NCBI GenBank assembly: GCA_028293055.1
Contig: JAQGLD010000185.1
Span: 1 to 5,671 of the forward strand
Direction: 5' to 3'
Source of the DNA: Alphaproteobacteria bacterium
Lineage (GTDB): Bacteria; Pseudomonadota; Alphaproteobacteria; Sphingomonadales; Sphingomonadaceae
DNA length: 5,671 nt
In this document: positions 1-5,671 of the stretch, one piece after another
Layout of the letters: each line of letters opens with the position of its first letter
Position numbering within the stretch: the stretch's first letter is position 1
Notes under the pieces: generated by a model
What the model saw: only the letters and a program-made list of their open reading frames with translations
Told to the model about the DNA's origin: nothing
The model's database searches: none
Position numbers and translations under genes: made by a program

Positions 1-5
1 CCCTC

Positions 6-2264
6 ATGGCGAAAAGCGAGCATTTGACCCTTGCGGGCTTCGGCCCGGTCGTCACCTACTCGCGCAAGGTCTTCATCCCGCTGACCCACTTGTGCCGGGA
101 TGTCTGTCATTATTGCACCTTCGCGCAAGCTCCGCGCCGTCTGGGCGCAGCCTATCTCTCGATCGAGCAGGTGCTGGAGATCGCCAAGGCCGGAGTCGCG
201 GCGGGATGCCGGGAGGCATTGTTCACGCTCGGCGATCGTCCAGAAGCCCGCTACCGAACCGCAGCCGATCATCTCGCGGGCGCCGGATATGCGTCGACGC
301 TCGATTATCTCGGCGCGGCGGCCGAGGCTGTCCTCACCGAGACCGGATTGCTCCCCCACCTCAATGCCGGGCTGATGAACCAAGCAGACTATCTTCGATT
401 GCGCGAATCGTCGGCATCGATGGGACTGATGCTGGAGACCGCGTCCGACCGTCTTTCCGAACGCGGCGGCCCTCATTTCGGATCGCCGGACAAGATTCCG
501 GAGGCCCGACTGCGATCGATCGAAGTGGCGGGTGAAGCGGCAATCCCGTTCACCACCGGAATCCTGATCGGCATCGGCGAGACTCGCGACGAGCGCATCG
601 CCGCCCTGCTCGCAATCCGCGACCTCCACCGCCGCTTCGGCCATATCCAGGAAGTCATCATCCAGAATTTCCGGGCCAAGCCGCGAACAAGGATGAGCGG
701 CCATGCCGAGCCGGCGATTGAGGACCATCTGTGGACGATCGCGGCCGCGCGTCTGATCCTGGGTGCGGAAATGAGCATCCAGGCTCCGCCCAACCTCCAC
801 CGGCCCGACGATTTCGCCCTTCTGCTCGAAGCGGGAGTCAATGACTGGGGCGGGGTGTCGCCGGTCACTCCCGACCATGTGAACCCCGAGGCTCCGTGGC
901 CGCATCTCGACGCGCTCGACCTCCGCACCCAGGCCGCGGGGCGCGTGCTTCGTCAGCGGCTCGCCATCGCCCCGGCCCATGCGCGCACTCCGGAGAAATG
1001 GCTGGCCCCTCGCCTTGCGACGATCGTCCGCCGCTCGGTCGATGCGCGCGGTCTCCCCGTGACCGACGCGTGGCGCGCGGGCGCGACGACGAAGATGGTT
1101 TTTGCTCCACCTCGCGGCTCGGCAAGCGCGGAGATCGACTCGATCCTCGCCCGCGCTGCGGAGTGTCAGCCGCTCGACGGTGCCGACCTGATCAGATTGT
1201 TCGAGGCGGACGGCCCCGACGCCGCCCGCGTCGTCGAAGCCGCCGACTGGCTTCGCCGGGAGGTGGCCGGCGACACGGTGACCTTCGTGGTCAATCGCAA
1301 CATCAACTATACCAACATCTGCCTCTACAAATGCGGCTTCTGCGCCTTTTCTAAAGGCAGCACGAAGGCGGAGCGTGGACCGGCCTACCGCATCGATTTC
1401 GACGAAGTTGGCCGCCGGGCGGCCGAGGCCGCGGAGCGCGGCGCCACCGAAGTCTGCCTCCAGGGCGGGATCCACCCCGCTTATGACGGCAATTTCTACC
1501 TCGATGTGCTGCGGACGGTTCGTAAGGCGGCGCCTTCGATCCACATCCATGCCTTCTCGCCGCTCGAGGTCAGCCACGGCGCGAGCACATTGGACGTGCC
1601 CCTCGACGTCTATCTCGGCCGACTGCGCGACGCGGGCTTGTCGACCTTGCCCGGTACCGCCGCGGAGATATTGCACGACGAGGTTCGCGCCCTGATCTGC
1701 CCCGACAAGCTCGACACGCGCGAATGGCTCGATGTGATGCGCAATGCCCACGAAGTGGGGCTTCGGTCGACGGCGACGATCATGTTCGGCCATGTCGACT
1801 CCTATCGACACTGGGCCGATCATCTCCTCGCCATCCGCCGGCTTCAGGAGGATACAGGCGGCTTCACCGAGTTCGTCCCCTTGCCGTTCGTCCACATGGA
1901 AGCCCCGATCTGGCGCAAGGGCCGCGCGCGATCGGGCCCGAGCGCTCGGGAAGCCGTTCTGATGCATGCAGTGGCCAGGCTCGCGCTCCATCCGCTGATC
2001 CCCAACATTCAGGCGAGCTGGGTCAAGCTCGGCCGCGAGGGCGTCAGGCTCGCGCTCGCCGCCGGCGCCAACGATCTGGGCGGAACCCTGATGGACGAAT
2101 CGATTACTCGAGCAGCGGGCGGCCAGCACGGCCAGCTCTGCGATTCCGCCACGATGCGCGAGATCGCCGAAACCGCGGGCCGGCCCGTCCGCCAGCGAAC
2201 CACGCTCTACGGCCGGATCGAAGGGCCCGCCGAGGCGGTGGGCCTGACACCGGCCTGTCCATGA
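6..2264 (+). CDS. fbiC: FbiC: bifunctional Fo synthase (CofG-CofH fusion)
   Basis: This 752-residue fusion of two radical-SAM enzymes makes Fo, the deazaflavin core of F420, in the cytosol from tyrosine and 5-amino-6-ribitylaminouracil. The N-terminal CofG half (about 1-330) carries the CX3CX2C iron-sulfur motif at C30, C34 and C37, then GILIGIGE at 185-192, IQNFRAKP at 219-226 and DWGGVSPVTPDHVNP at 280-294. The C-terminal CofH half (about 395-745) has a second CX3CX2C at C439, C443 and C446, then CLQGGIHP at 484-491, FVPLPFVHMEAP at 623-634 and NIQASWVKLG at 667-676. By family knowledge CofH joins tyrosine to the uracil and CofG closes the ring. Both clusters are intact, so both halves should be active. 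It is about 100 residues shorter than mycobacterial FbiC, mostly because the N-terminal extension before CofG is absent. The ATG at 6 gives a CofG-like N-terminus, but only five bases precede it and the frame is open to the edge, so an upstream start cannot be excluded. Confidence 0.96.
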   Translation: MAKSEHLTLAGFGPVVTYSRKVFIPLTHLCRDVCHYCTFAQAPRRLGAAYLSIEQVLEIAKAGVAAGCREALFTLGDRPEARYRTAADHLAGAGYASTLDYLGAAAEAVLTETGLLPHLNAGLMNQADYLRLRESSASMGLMLETASDRLSERGGPHFGSPDKIPEARLRSIEVAGEAAIPFTTGILIGIGETRDERIAALLAIRDLHRRFGHIQEVIIQNFRAKPRTRMSGHAEPAIEDHLWTIAAARLILGAEMSIQAPPNLHRPDDFALLLEAGVNDWGGVSPVTPDHVNPEAPWPHLDALDLRTQAAGRVLRQRLAIAPAHARTPEKWLAPRLATIVRRSVDARGLPVTDAWRAGATTKMVFAPPRGSASAEIDSILARAAECQPLDGADLIRLFEADGPDAARVVEAADWLRREVAGDTVTFVVNRNINYTNICLYKCGFCAFSKGSTKAERGPAYRIDFDEVGRRAAEAAERGATEVCLQGGIHPAYDGNFYLDVLRTVRKAAPSIHIHAFSPLEVSHGASTLDVPLDVYLGRLRDAGLSTLPGTAAEILHDEVRALICPDKLDTREWLDVMRNAHEVGLRSTATIMFGHVDSYRHWADHLLAIRRLQEDTGGFTEFVPLPFVHMEAPIWRKGRARSGPSAREAVLMHAVARLALHPLIPNIQASWVKLGREGVRLALAAGANDLGGTLMDESITRAAGGQHGQLCDSATMREIAETAGRPVRQRTTLYGRIEGPAEAVGLTPACP

Positions 2265-2327
2265 CGAGGGACTTCCCAATCCCCGCCGATCGCTGCATCG
2301 GGAGGCGCTGAGCGCTCGCCCGAAATT

Positions 2328-2332
2328 GGAGG
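2328..2332 (+). promoter_or_regulatory. Ribosome binding site deciding the fno start
   Basis: The motif GGAGG lies eight bases before the ATG at 2341 and is a near-perfect Shine-Dalgarno sequence. It overlaps an in-frame TTG at 2326 that would add five residues. The ATG is preferred because this site serves it and because the protein then begins with MKISIVGGTG, directly at the first Rossmann strand. It is the strongest ribosome binding site before any gene in the window, as expected for the first gene after a gap rather than one translated by coupling. Confidence 0.8.
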
Positions 2333-2340
2333 TGGACAAC

Positions 2341-2988
2341 ATGAAGATTTCGATCGTCGGAGGCACCGGCAAGCTGGGCGCCGCGATCGCGCGGCGCCTC
2401 GCCAAAGCGGGCGAGCCGGTGACGATCGGCTCGCGCTCTCGCGAAAGCGCCGAGGAGGTGGCGGCGGAGCTCGGTTTCGCAATCACCGGAACCGACAATC
2501 GGAGCGCCGCCGAGGCTGGCGAGATCGTCTTCATCACGGTGCCCTTTGCCGCCCAGGACGCCACCTTGCGCGAAATCGCGCCCTATCTGCAGGGCAAGAT
2601 CGTGGTCGACACGACGGTGCCGCTGATGCCGCCGAAGGTGATGCGGGTGCAGCTGCCCCCCGAAGGCAGCGCTGCGGTCCGCGCCCAACGGCTGCTCGGC
2701 GAAGGAGTTACGCTGGTCTCTGCCTTCCACAATGTCGCTGCGCACAAATTGATAAAGGACGAGGATGTCGGTTGCGACATTCTCGTTTTCGGCGACGACA
2801 AGGCCGCGCGGGAGATCGTCGTCTCGCTCGCCGGGTTGATGGGATTACGGGCGCTGCACGGGGGACCTCTGGCCAATTCGGCGGCGGCGGAAGCGCTCAC
2901 CTCGGTGCTGATCTTCCTCAACAAGGCCTATCAGATCGACGGAGCCGGCGTCCGGATCACTGGCGTCGCCGACGCGCCCCTCGCCTGA
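2341..2988 (+). CDS. npdG: NADPH-dependent F420 reductase (F420H2:NADP+ oxidoreductase, Fno/NpdG)
   Basis: This 215-residue cytosolic enzyme exchanges hydride between NADPH and F420. In an aerobic bacterium it most likely runs towards F420H2. The N-terminus is a Rossmann fold with the glycine motif GGTGKLG at 7-13, followed after the second strand by G30-S31-R32, where this family recognises the NADP 2'-phosphate. A strand ending ITVPF at 65-69 closes the nucleotide fold. VSAFHN at 126-131 and GPLANS at 175-180 match the family's F420-binding half, and the C-terminal stretch has the usual hydrophobic helix. Length is close to the archaeal Fno proteins (about 210-220). It starts 76 bases after fbiC and ends eight bases before cofE, so it sits inside the biosynthetic operon: cofactor synthesis and reduction are apparently supplied together. 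The Rossmann half alone could suggest a reductase of the pyrroline-5-carboxylate type, but the C-terminal motifs and the neighbours favour Fno. Confidence 0.9.
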   Translation: MKISIVGGTGKLGAAIARRLAKAGEPVTIGSRSRESAEEVAAELGFAITGTDNRSAAEAGEIVFITVPFAAQDATLREIAPYLQGKIVVDTTVPLMPPKVMRVQLPPEGSAAVRAQRLLGEGVTLVSAFHNVAAHKLIKDEDVGCDILVFGDDKAAREIVVSLAGLMGLRALHGGPLANSAAAEALTSVLIFLNKAYQIDGAGVRITGVADAPLA

Positions 2989-2996
2989 GCCACCAC

Positions 2997-3752
2997 ATGA
3001 TCCAGATCGTACCTTTGCTCGGGATCGGTGAAATCGCGCCTGGCTGCGATCTCGCGGACGAGCTTGGTGCCGCTGTCGAGCGCCAGAGGTATGCGGTGGA
3101 GGCCGGCGACATATTGGTGGTGACCCAGAAGATCGTCTCGAAGGCGGAGGGCCGCTTCGTCTCGCTCCGCACTGTCTCGCCCTCCGAGCGCGCTGGCAAA
3201 CTTGCCGCGATCACCCTGAAGGATCCGCGAATCGTCGAGCTGGTGCTCCGCGAGTCGAGTGACATCGTGCGGGCGGCCCCGAACGTGCTGATTGCGCGGC
3301 ACCATATCGGCGTGGTGCTCGCCAATGCCGGAATAGACAGATCGAACCTGGGTACGCCGGACGACGAAACGGTCCTGCTGCTTCCCGCCGATCCAGATGC
3401 GTCCGCGAGGAAGCTTCATGCCGCGCTGGAGACCCGCTGGGGCGCCTCCCCCGCCATACTCGTCTCGGACAGCTTTGGCCGACCGTGGCGCCAGGGCGTG
3501 GTCAACGTGGCGATCGGCGCCTTCGGTCTGCCCAGCCTGATCGATCGGCGTGGCGAGCTCGACCGGAACGGACGGCGGCTTGAGGCGACCCAGATAGGCT
3601 TCGCCGACCTGATCGCTTCCGCGGCGGGGCTGGCCATGGGGGAAGGCTCGGAAGGCGTGCCAGCAGTCCTGGTCAAAGGCGCCCACGCCGACGCGCCTTG
3701 CAACAACGCGTCGAGCCTCGTGCGCCCGCTCGCTGAGGATCTGTTCCGATGA
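2997..3752 (+). CDS. cofE: CofE: coenzyme F420-0:L-glutamate ligase (short, standalone form)
   Basis: This 251-residue GTP-dependent ligase adds L-glutamate residues to F420-0 to build the polyglutamate tail. Visible family motifs are VVTQKIVSKAEGR (41-53), ANAGIDRSN (109-117), SDSFGRPWRQG (157-167) followed by VVNVAIG, the DRRGELDRNGRRLEATQ block starting at D183, and a C-terminal MGEGSEGVPAVLVKG. These cover the nucleotide, metal and substrate regions of the CofE fold, and the length matches archaeal CofE (about 250). The nitroreductase-like FMN domain that follows this domain in mycobacterial FbiB is absent, because the gene ends directly on cofD. The ATG at 2997 is eight bases after the fno stop, with no convincing Shine-Dalgarno sequence, so ribosomes finishing fno probably reinitiate here. 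The frame is open for 225 bases upstream into fno, but the family alignment begins at this ATG. Confidence 0.94.
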   Translation: MIQIVPLLGIGEIAPGCDLADELGAAVERQRYAVEAGDILVVTQKIVSKAEGRFVSLRTVSPSERAGKLAAITLKDPRIVELVLRESSDIVRAAPNVLIARHHIGVVLANAGIDRSNLGTPDDETVLLLPADPDASARKLHAALETRWGASPAILVSDSFGRPWRQGVVNVAIGAFGLPSLIDRRGELDRNGRRLEATQIGFADLIASAAGLAMGEGSEGVPAVLVKGAHADAPCNNASSLVRPLAEDLFR

Positions 3753-4687
3753 GCGACGCCAAGGTCATCGTGCTGACCGGCGGCATCGGCGGTGCCAAGC
3801 TAGTGCTCGGTCTCGCCCACGCAATCACCCCGTCGCTGATCGTCTCGATCGTCAATACGGGCGACGATGTCGAGCATCTCGGCCTGTGCATCTCCCCCGA
3901 CATCGATACCCTGCTCTACACCCTGTCCGGCAAGGCCGACACGGCCAAGGGCTGGGGGCGCGCCGACGAGACGTGGACCTTCATGGATACGCTCAGGCAA
4001 ATCGGAGGCCCTGACTGGTTCCTGCTCGGCGACGGCGACCTTGCCATCCACGTGCTGCGCACCGCCTGGATGAAGGCGGGACGGAGCCTGAGCGAGGTCA
4101 CCGCCGATCTGGCGTCCCGTTTCGGTCTCGAGAGCCGGGTCCTGCCGATGAGCGACGATCCGGTCGCGACCCGCCTGACCACCGACGAAGGCGAGCTCGA
4201 GTTCCAGCGTTACTTCGTCGAGCGTCGCTGCGCGCCCGAAGTGAATGCGATCGATTTCGCCGGCGCCGAGGCATCCGCCCCCGCCCCCGGCGTGATCGAG
4301 GCGCTGACCGATCCGGACGCCGCGGCAATCCTGATCGCGCCGTCCAACCCTTTCCTCAGCGTCGATCCGATACTCGCCGTGCCCGGCATCCGCGACGCGC
4401 TCGCCGCAGCCCGCGCGCCCGTGGTCGCGATCTCGCCCCTGGTCGGCGGCGAAGCAGTGAAGGGGCCCACGGCCAAGCTGATGCGCGAGATCGGGATGGA
4501 GGTGAGCGCCCAATCGATTGCCGACCATTATTGCGGGCTGATCGACGGGATCCTGATCGACGAAGGCGACCGGGACGACGTGTCGGGCGTTCCGCAGGCC
4601 CGTTGCGATACTCTGATGAACGACCTCGACGATCGCATCCGCGTCGCCCAGGCTGCGCTGAGCTTGGCGCGCAGCCTGCGATCGTGA
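3749..4687 (+). CDS. cofD: CofD/FbiA: phospho-C3-acid transferase forming F420-0
   Basis: This 312-residue enzyme transfers the phospho-C3-acid from its GDP-activated form (made by CofC) onto the ribityl hydroxyl of Fo, giving F420-0 or dehydro-F420-0 and GMP. The N-terminus has the glycine-rich loop VLTGGIGGAKLVLG at 8-21, then NTGDD at 36-40 and the SPDIDTLLYTLSG block from 49, which bind Fo and metal in this family. LLGDGDLAIH at 92-101, IAPSNPFLSVDP ending at 207 and SPLVGGEAVKGPTAKLM at 229-245 complete a full-length CofD. Its ATG overlaps the cofE stop in an ATGA (3749-3752), with a GAGG about ten bases upstream, so it is translationally coupled to cofE. Whether the natural donor is the lactyl, enolpyruvyl or glyceryl derivative cannot be read from these motifs. 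Confidence 0.95.
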   Translation: MSDAKVIVLTGGIGGAKLVLGLAHAITPSLIVSIVNTGDDVEHLGLCISPDIDTLLYTLSGKADTAKGWGRADETWTFMDTLRQIGGPDWFLLGDGDLAIHVLRTAWMKAGRSLSEVTADLASRFGLESRVLPMSDDPVATRLTTDEGELEFQRYFVERRCAPEVNAIDFAGAEASAPAPGVIEALTDPDAAAILIAPSNPFLSVDPILAVPGIRDALAAARAPVVAISPLVGGEAVKGPTAKLMREIGMEVSAQSIADHYCGLIDGILIDEGDRDDVSGVPQARCDTLMNDLDDRIRVAQAALSLARSLRS

Positions 4688-5298
4688 AGTGGACCGCGAT
4701 CTTGCCGCTCAAGCCGGCGGCGGAGCGCAAGAATCGGCTGGCCAGCGTCCTCTCCCCCGCTGAGCGCAAGCGACTGACCGAAACGCTTCTGGAGCACGCG
4801 ACATTGGCGCTGCGGGGGTGCGACAGGATCGGATCCATCCACCTCCTGTCCGCGTCGGCGCCTGCGGACTGGAGCGAGGACTGGATCGCGGATGCTGGTC
4901 GCGGCCTTAACGACGAGCTGAGCGCCGCACGCTTCCTGCTCGGCGCAGTGCCCTTGGTCGTGATCCACCCGGATCTGCCATTGCTGTCGAGTGGCGACGT
5001 GGAGGCACTGATCGACGCTGCCGAATCAAGCGGCGTGGCGATTGCGCCGGACCGTCACCGCACCGGGACTAACGCGGTCGCCGTCGCGGCCGGAATCGAT
5101 TTCGGGTTTCGCTTCGGGCCGGGCAGCTTCATCGCCCATCGCAATCAGGGCGTGCGGCCGGATGCAGTGATCGAGGCGCCTGGCCTGATGATCGATCTCG
5201 ATACTCCAGAGGATCTCGACTGCGCAGTGGCTGGCGGTTTCGTCATGTCACCCGCTTCAGCTCAGTCGCTTCCCGGCGAAGGCCGGGAACCAGTCTGA
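4684..5298 (+). CDS. cofC: CofC/FbiD: phospho-C3-acid guanylyltransferase
   Basis: This 204-residue nucleotidyltransferase activates a phosphorylated three-carbon acid (phosphoenolpyruvate, 2-phospholactate or 3-phosphoglycerate, depending on the lineage) with GTP and hands the product to CofD. The GTP-binding N-terminus reads AILPLKP with a following K-x-R-L, as in MobA-like folds. DLPLL at 97-101 supplies a probable metal-binding aspartate, G128-T129-N130 and FRFGPGSF at 142-149 line the substrate pocket, and DLDTPEDL at 171-178 is the classic C-terminal CofC signature. The start is a GTG at 4684 that overlaps the cofD stop (GTGA, 4684-4687); no good ribosome binding site is visible, so reinitiation after cofD is likely. 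The frame extends upstream inside cofD, but homology begins at this GTG. The last dozen residues are encoded by an intergenic-type palindromic repeat and are probably not part of the fold. Confidence 0.93.
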   Translation: MKWTAILPLKPAAERKNRLASVLSPAERKRLTETLLEHATLALRGCDRIGSIHLLSASAPADWSEDWIADAGRGLNDELSAARFLLGAVPLVVIHPDLPLLSSGDVEALIDAAESSGVAIAPDRHRTGTNAVAVAAGIDFGFRFGPGSFIAHRNQGVRPDAVIEAPGLMIDLDTPEDLDCAVAGGFVMSPASAQSLPGEGREPV

Positions 5299-5299
5299 G
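5261..5299 (+). repeat. Small palindromic repeat overlapping the cofC stop
   Basis: The inner part is a perfect 8-bp inverted repeat, TTCCCGGC at 5270-5277 and GCCGGGAA at 5282-5289, around the loop GAAG. An outer 5-bp pair, CTCAG at 5261-5265 and CTGAG at 5295-5299, encloses it across an asymmetric internal loop. The layout resembles the short TTCCCG-GAA-CGGGAA palindromes scattered between genes in many proteobacteria. Read on the minus strand it encodes WFPAFAG, a peptide often seen in spurious ORFs over such repeats. The cofC stop codon (5296-5298) lies inside it. No T-run follows on either strand, so it is not a standard intrinsic terminator; it may protect the mRNA 3' end. Confidence 0.7.
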
Positions 5300-5302
5300 G
5301 GA

Positions 5303-5328
5303 CCGTGAGGCCGGATCACGGGCTTCAC
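5303..5328. other. Competing hairpins in the convergent gap
   Basis: Two mutually exclusive stems share the same bases. CCGTGA at 5303-5308 pairs perfectly with TCACGG at 5316-5321 across a 7-base loop. Alternatively GTGAGGCC at 5305-5312 pairs with GGCTTCAC at 5321-5328 (one G-U pair) across an 8-base loop. Neither is followed by a T-run. They may help end or stabilise the F420 operon transcript, but short stems like these are also expected by chance in GC-rich DNA. Confidence 0.3.
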
Positions 5329-5341
5329 TGGGGAACACGAT

Positions 5342-5366
5342 CCCCCGTTGTTCAGGACGGGGGTTT
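5342..5366 (+). terminator. Weak candidate terminator hairpin between convergent genes
   Basis: CCCCCG at 5342-5347 and CGGGGG at 5358-5363 form a six-pair all-GC stem with a 10-base loop, followed by only three T residues before a C. It could end plus-strand transcription from cofC, 44 bases beyond that stop, but the T-tract is poor. The loop contains the TGA stop of the convergent minus-strand gene. A competing stem, GGGGA at 5330-5334 with TCCCC at 5341-5345, uses the same C-run. Confidence 0.3.
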
Positions 5367-5671
5367 CGCAAGCCTGTCGAGCTGACGGTGGCGGATGAAG
5401 TCGGGTGAAAGGTCGGGCACCTTCAGGCCGAGGCGCTGGGCGATCATCTGGGTCGCCGTATTGTCGTGACCCATTCGGGTATCGGCCGGCAGCTTCCCGT
5501 TGGCGGCGCCGATGTCGGCCTGACGGATCAAGGTGGTGGCAATAAAGAAGGCCGCCATGACGATGAAATAGTCGATATGGGCGATCCGGCGGCCCGAGGT
5601 CGCTTCGTAATAAGCGAGCGTTTCGGCCTCGCTCGGCCAACCCTCGAGGCGGGGGACGCTGATCGCCTCCG
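5352..5671 (-). CDS. Phosphotransferase-family protein, C-terminal fragment (cut by window edge)
   Basis: A minus-strand frame enters from the right edge (first full codon at 5669) and ends at a TGA at 5354-5352, giving 105 residues of C-terminus. It reads a proline/tryptophan-containing segment, then PSEAETLAYYEATSGRR, a hydrophobic helix rich in Phe, Ile and Ala (IDYFIVMAAFFIATTLIR), and then LPADTRMGHDN and a final helix ending QRLGL. This order matches the last part of APH/ACAD10-11-N-like phosphotransferases, in which a tyrosine-rich helix and an (M/L)GxxN element precede a short tail. The kinase catalytic residues lie upstream, outside the window, so activity and substrate cannot be judged. 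An internal ATG at 5558 would begin in the middle of the helix and is not the start. The gene converges on cofC and has no evident role in F420 synthesis; relatives often lie beside acyl-CoA dehydrogenase genes. Confidence 0.75.
   Translation of the reverse strand, partial: EAISVPRLEGWPSEAETLAYYEATSGRRIAHIDYFIVMAAFFIATTLIRQADIGAANGKLPADTRMGHDNTATQMIAQRLGLKVPDLSPDFIRHRQLDRLAKPPS

Noticed and set aside
1937..1950. Perfect 14-bp palindrome CCCGAGCGCTCGGG inside fbiC
   Set aside because: It lies within conserved coding sequence, gives only a 5-bp stem with a 4-base loop, and is not repeated in the window; chance in GC-rich DNA is the simplest explanation.
2326..2340. TTG start five codons upstream of the fno ATG
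   Set aside because: It overlaps the Shine-Dalgarno site that serves the ATG at 2341 and adds residues before the first Rossmann strand.
2104..2745. Minus-strand open frame of 213 codons across the fbiC-fno junction
   Set aside because: It spans the ends of two clearly coding plus-strand genes and their gap, and its translation is rich in Arg, Gly and His with no domain.
2772..2996. Upstream extension of the cofE frame into fno
   Set aside because: The added 75 residues are arginine-rich shadow sequence of fno; CofE homology begins at the ATG at 2997.
2931..3686. Minus-strand open frame of 251 codons opposite cofE
   Set aside because: It is a shadow of cofE; its length comes from scarce stops in GC-rich DNA and it shows no family motif.
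3800..4528. Long minus-strand open frame (242 codons) opposite cofD
   Set aside because: It lies entirely antisense to a gene with strong family motifs, has a low-complexity composition typical of GC-rich shadow frames, and shows no recognisable domain.
5257..5640. Minus-strand open frame of 127 codons over the 3' junction
   Set aside because: The neighbouring minus-strand frame carries the phosphotransferase C-terminus; this frame reads through the palindromic repeat (ending WFPAFAGKRLS), a typical spurious ORF.
1..5671. CRISPR arrays, tRNA or rRNA genes, insertion sequences
   Set aside because: No regularly spaced repeats, transposase motifs, terminal inverted repeats or RNA-gene signatures were seen; almost every base is accounted for by the six genes.

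Overview
The window is a compact biosynthesis operon for the deazaflavin cofactor F420, followed by the tail of an unrelated convergent gene. Five complete plus-strand genes can be read: fbiC (CofG-CofH fusion), an NADPH:F420 oxidoreductase (fno/npdG), cofE, cofD and cofC. Together they cover the dedicated F420 steps: both radical-SAM reactions that make the deazaflavin chromophore Fo, the guanylyltransferase and transferase that attach the phospho-C3-acid arm, and the glutamate ligase that adds the tail. The oxidoreductase charges F420 with hydride from NADPH. From about 5352 to the right edge a minus-strand gene runs the other way; only the C-terminal part of a phosphotransferase-family (APH/ACAD10-11-N-like) protein is inside the window.

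The DNA is GC-rich with strongly G/C-biased third positions, and all six genes stop with TGA. Standalone CofE, CofD and CofC combined with a fused FbiC, tight overlaps, and a small palindrome of the kind common between proteobacterial genes suggest an aerobic Gram-negative bacterium. An alphaproteobacterium, possibly of the Sphingomonadales, is my best guess, but it is an inference and not proven by the sequence. The fused FbiC is the form typical of bacteria; archaea usually have separate cofG and cofH.

Layout: 6-2264 fbiC; 2265-2340 a 76-base gap with a clear ribosome binding site just before fno; 2341-2988 fno; 8 bases; 2997-3752 cofE; ATGA overlap; 3749-4687 cofD; GTGA overlap; 4684-5298 cofC. 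The end of cofC lies inside a palindromic repeat, and a 53-base convergent gap (5299-5351) with several competing hairpins separates it from the minus-strand gene. The tight spacing from fno to cofC argues for one transcript and coupled translation. fbiC probably belongs to the same transcript.

The most interesting biological question is the C3 arm of the cofactor. In mycobacteria the PEP-derived dehydro-F420-0 is reduced by a nitroreductase-like domain fused to the ligase (FbiB). Here the ligase is the short form and no reductase is encoded in the window. Either the reductase lies elsewhere, or the organism uses a different C3 acid (for example 3-phosphoglycerate or 2-phospholactate), or it makes an unsaturated or variant F420. 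No F420H2-consuming enzyme is visible in the window. I see no wholly undescribed system here.
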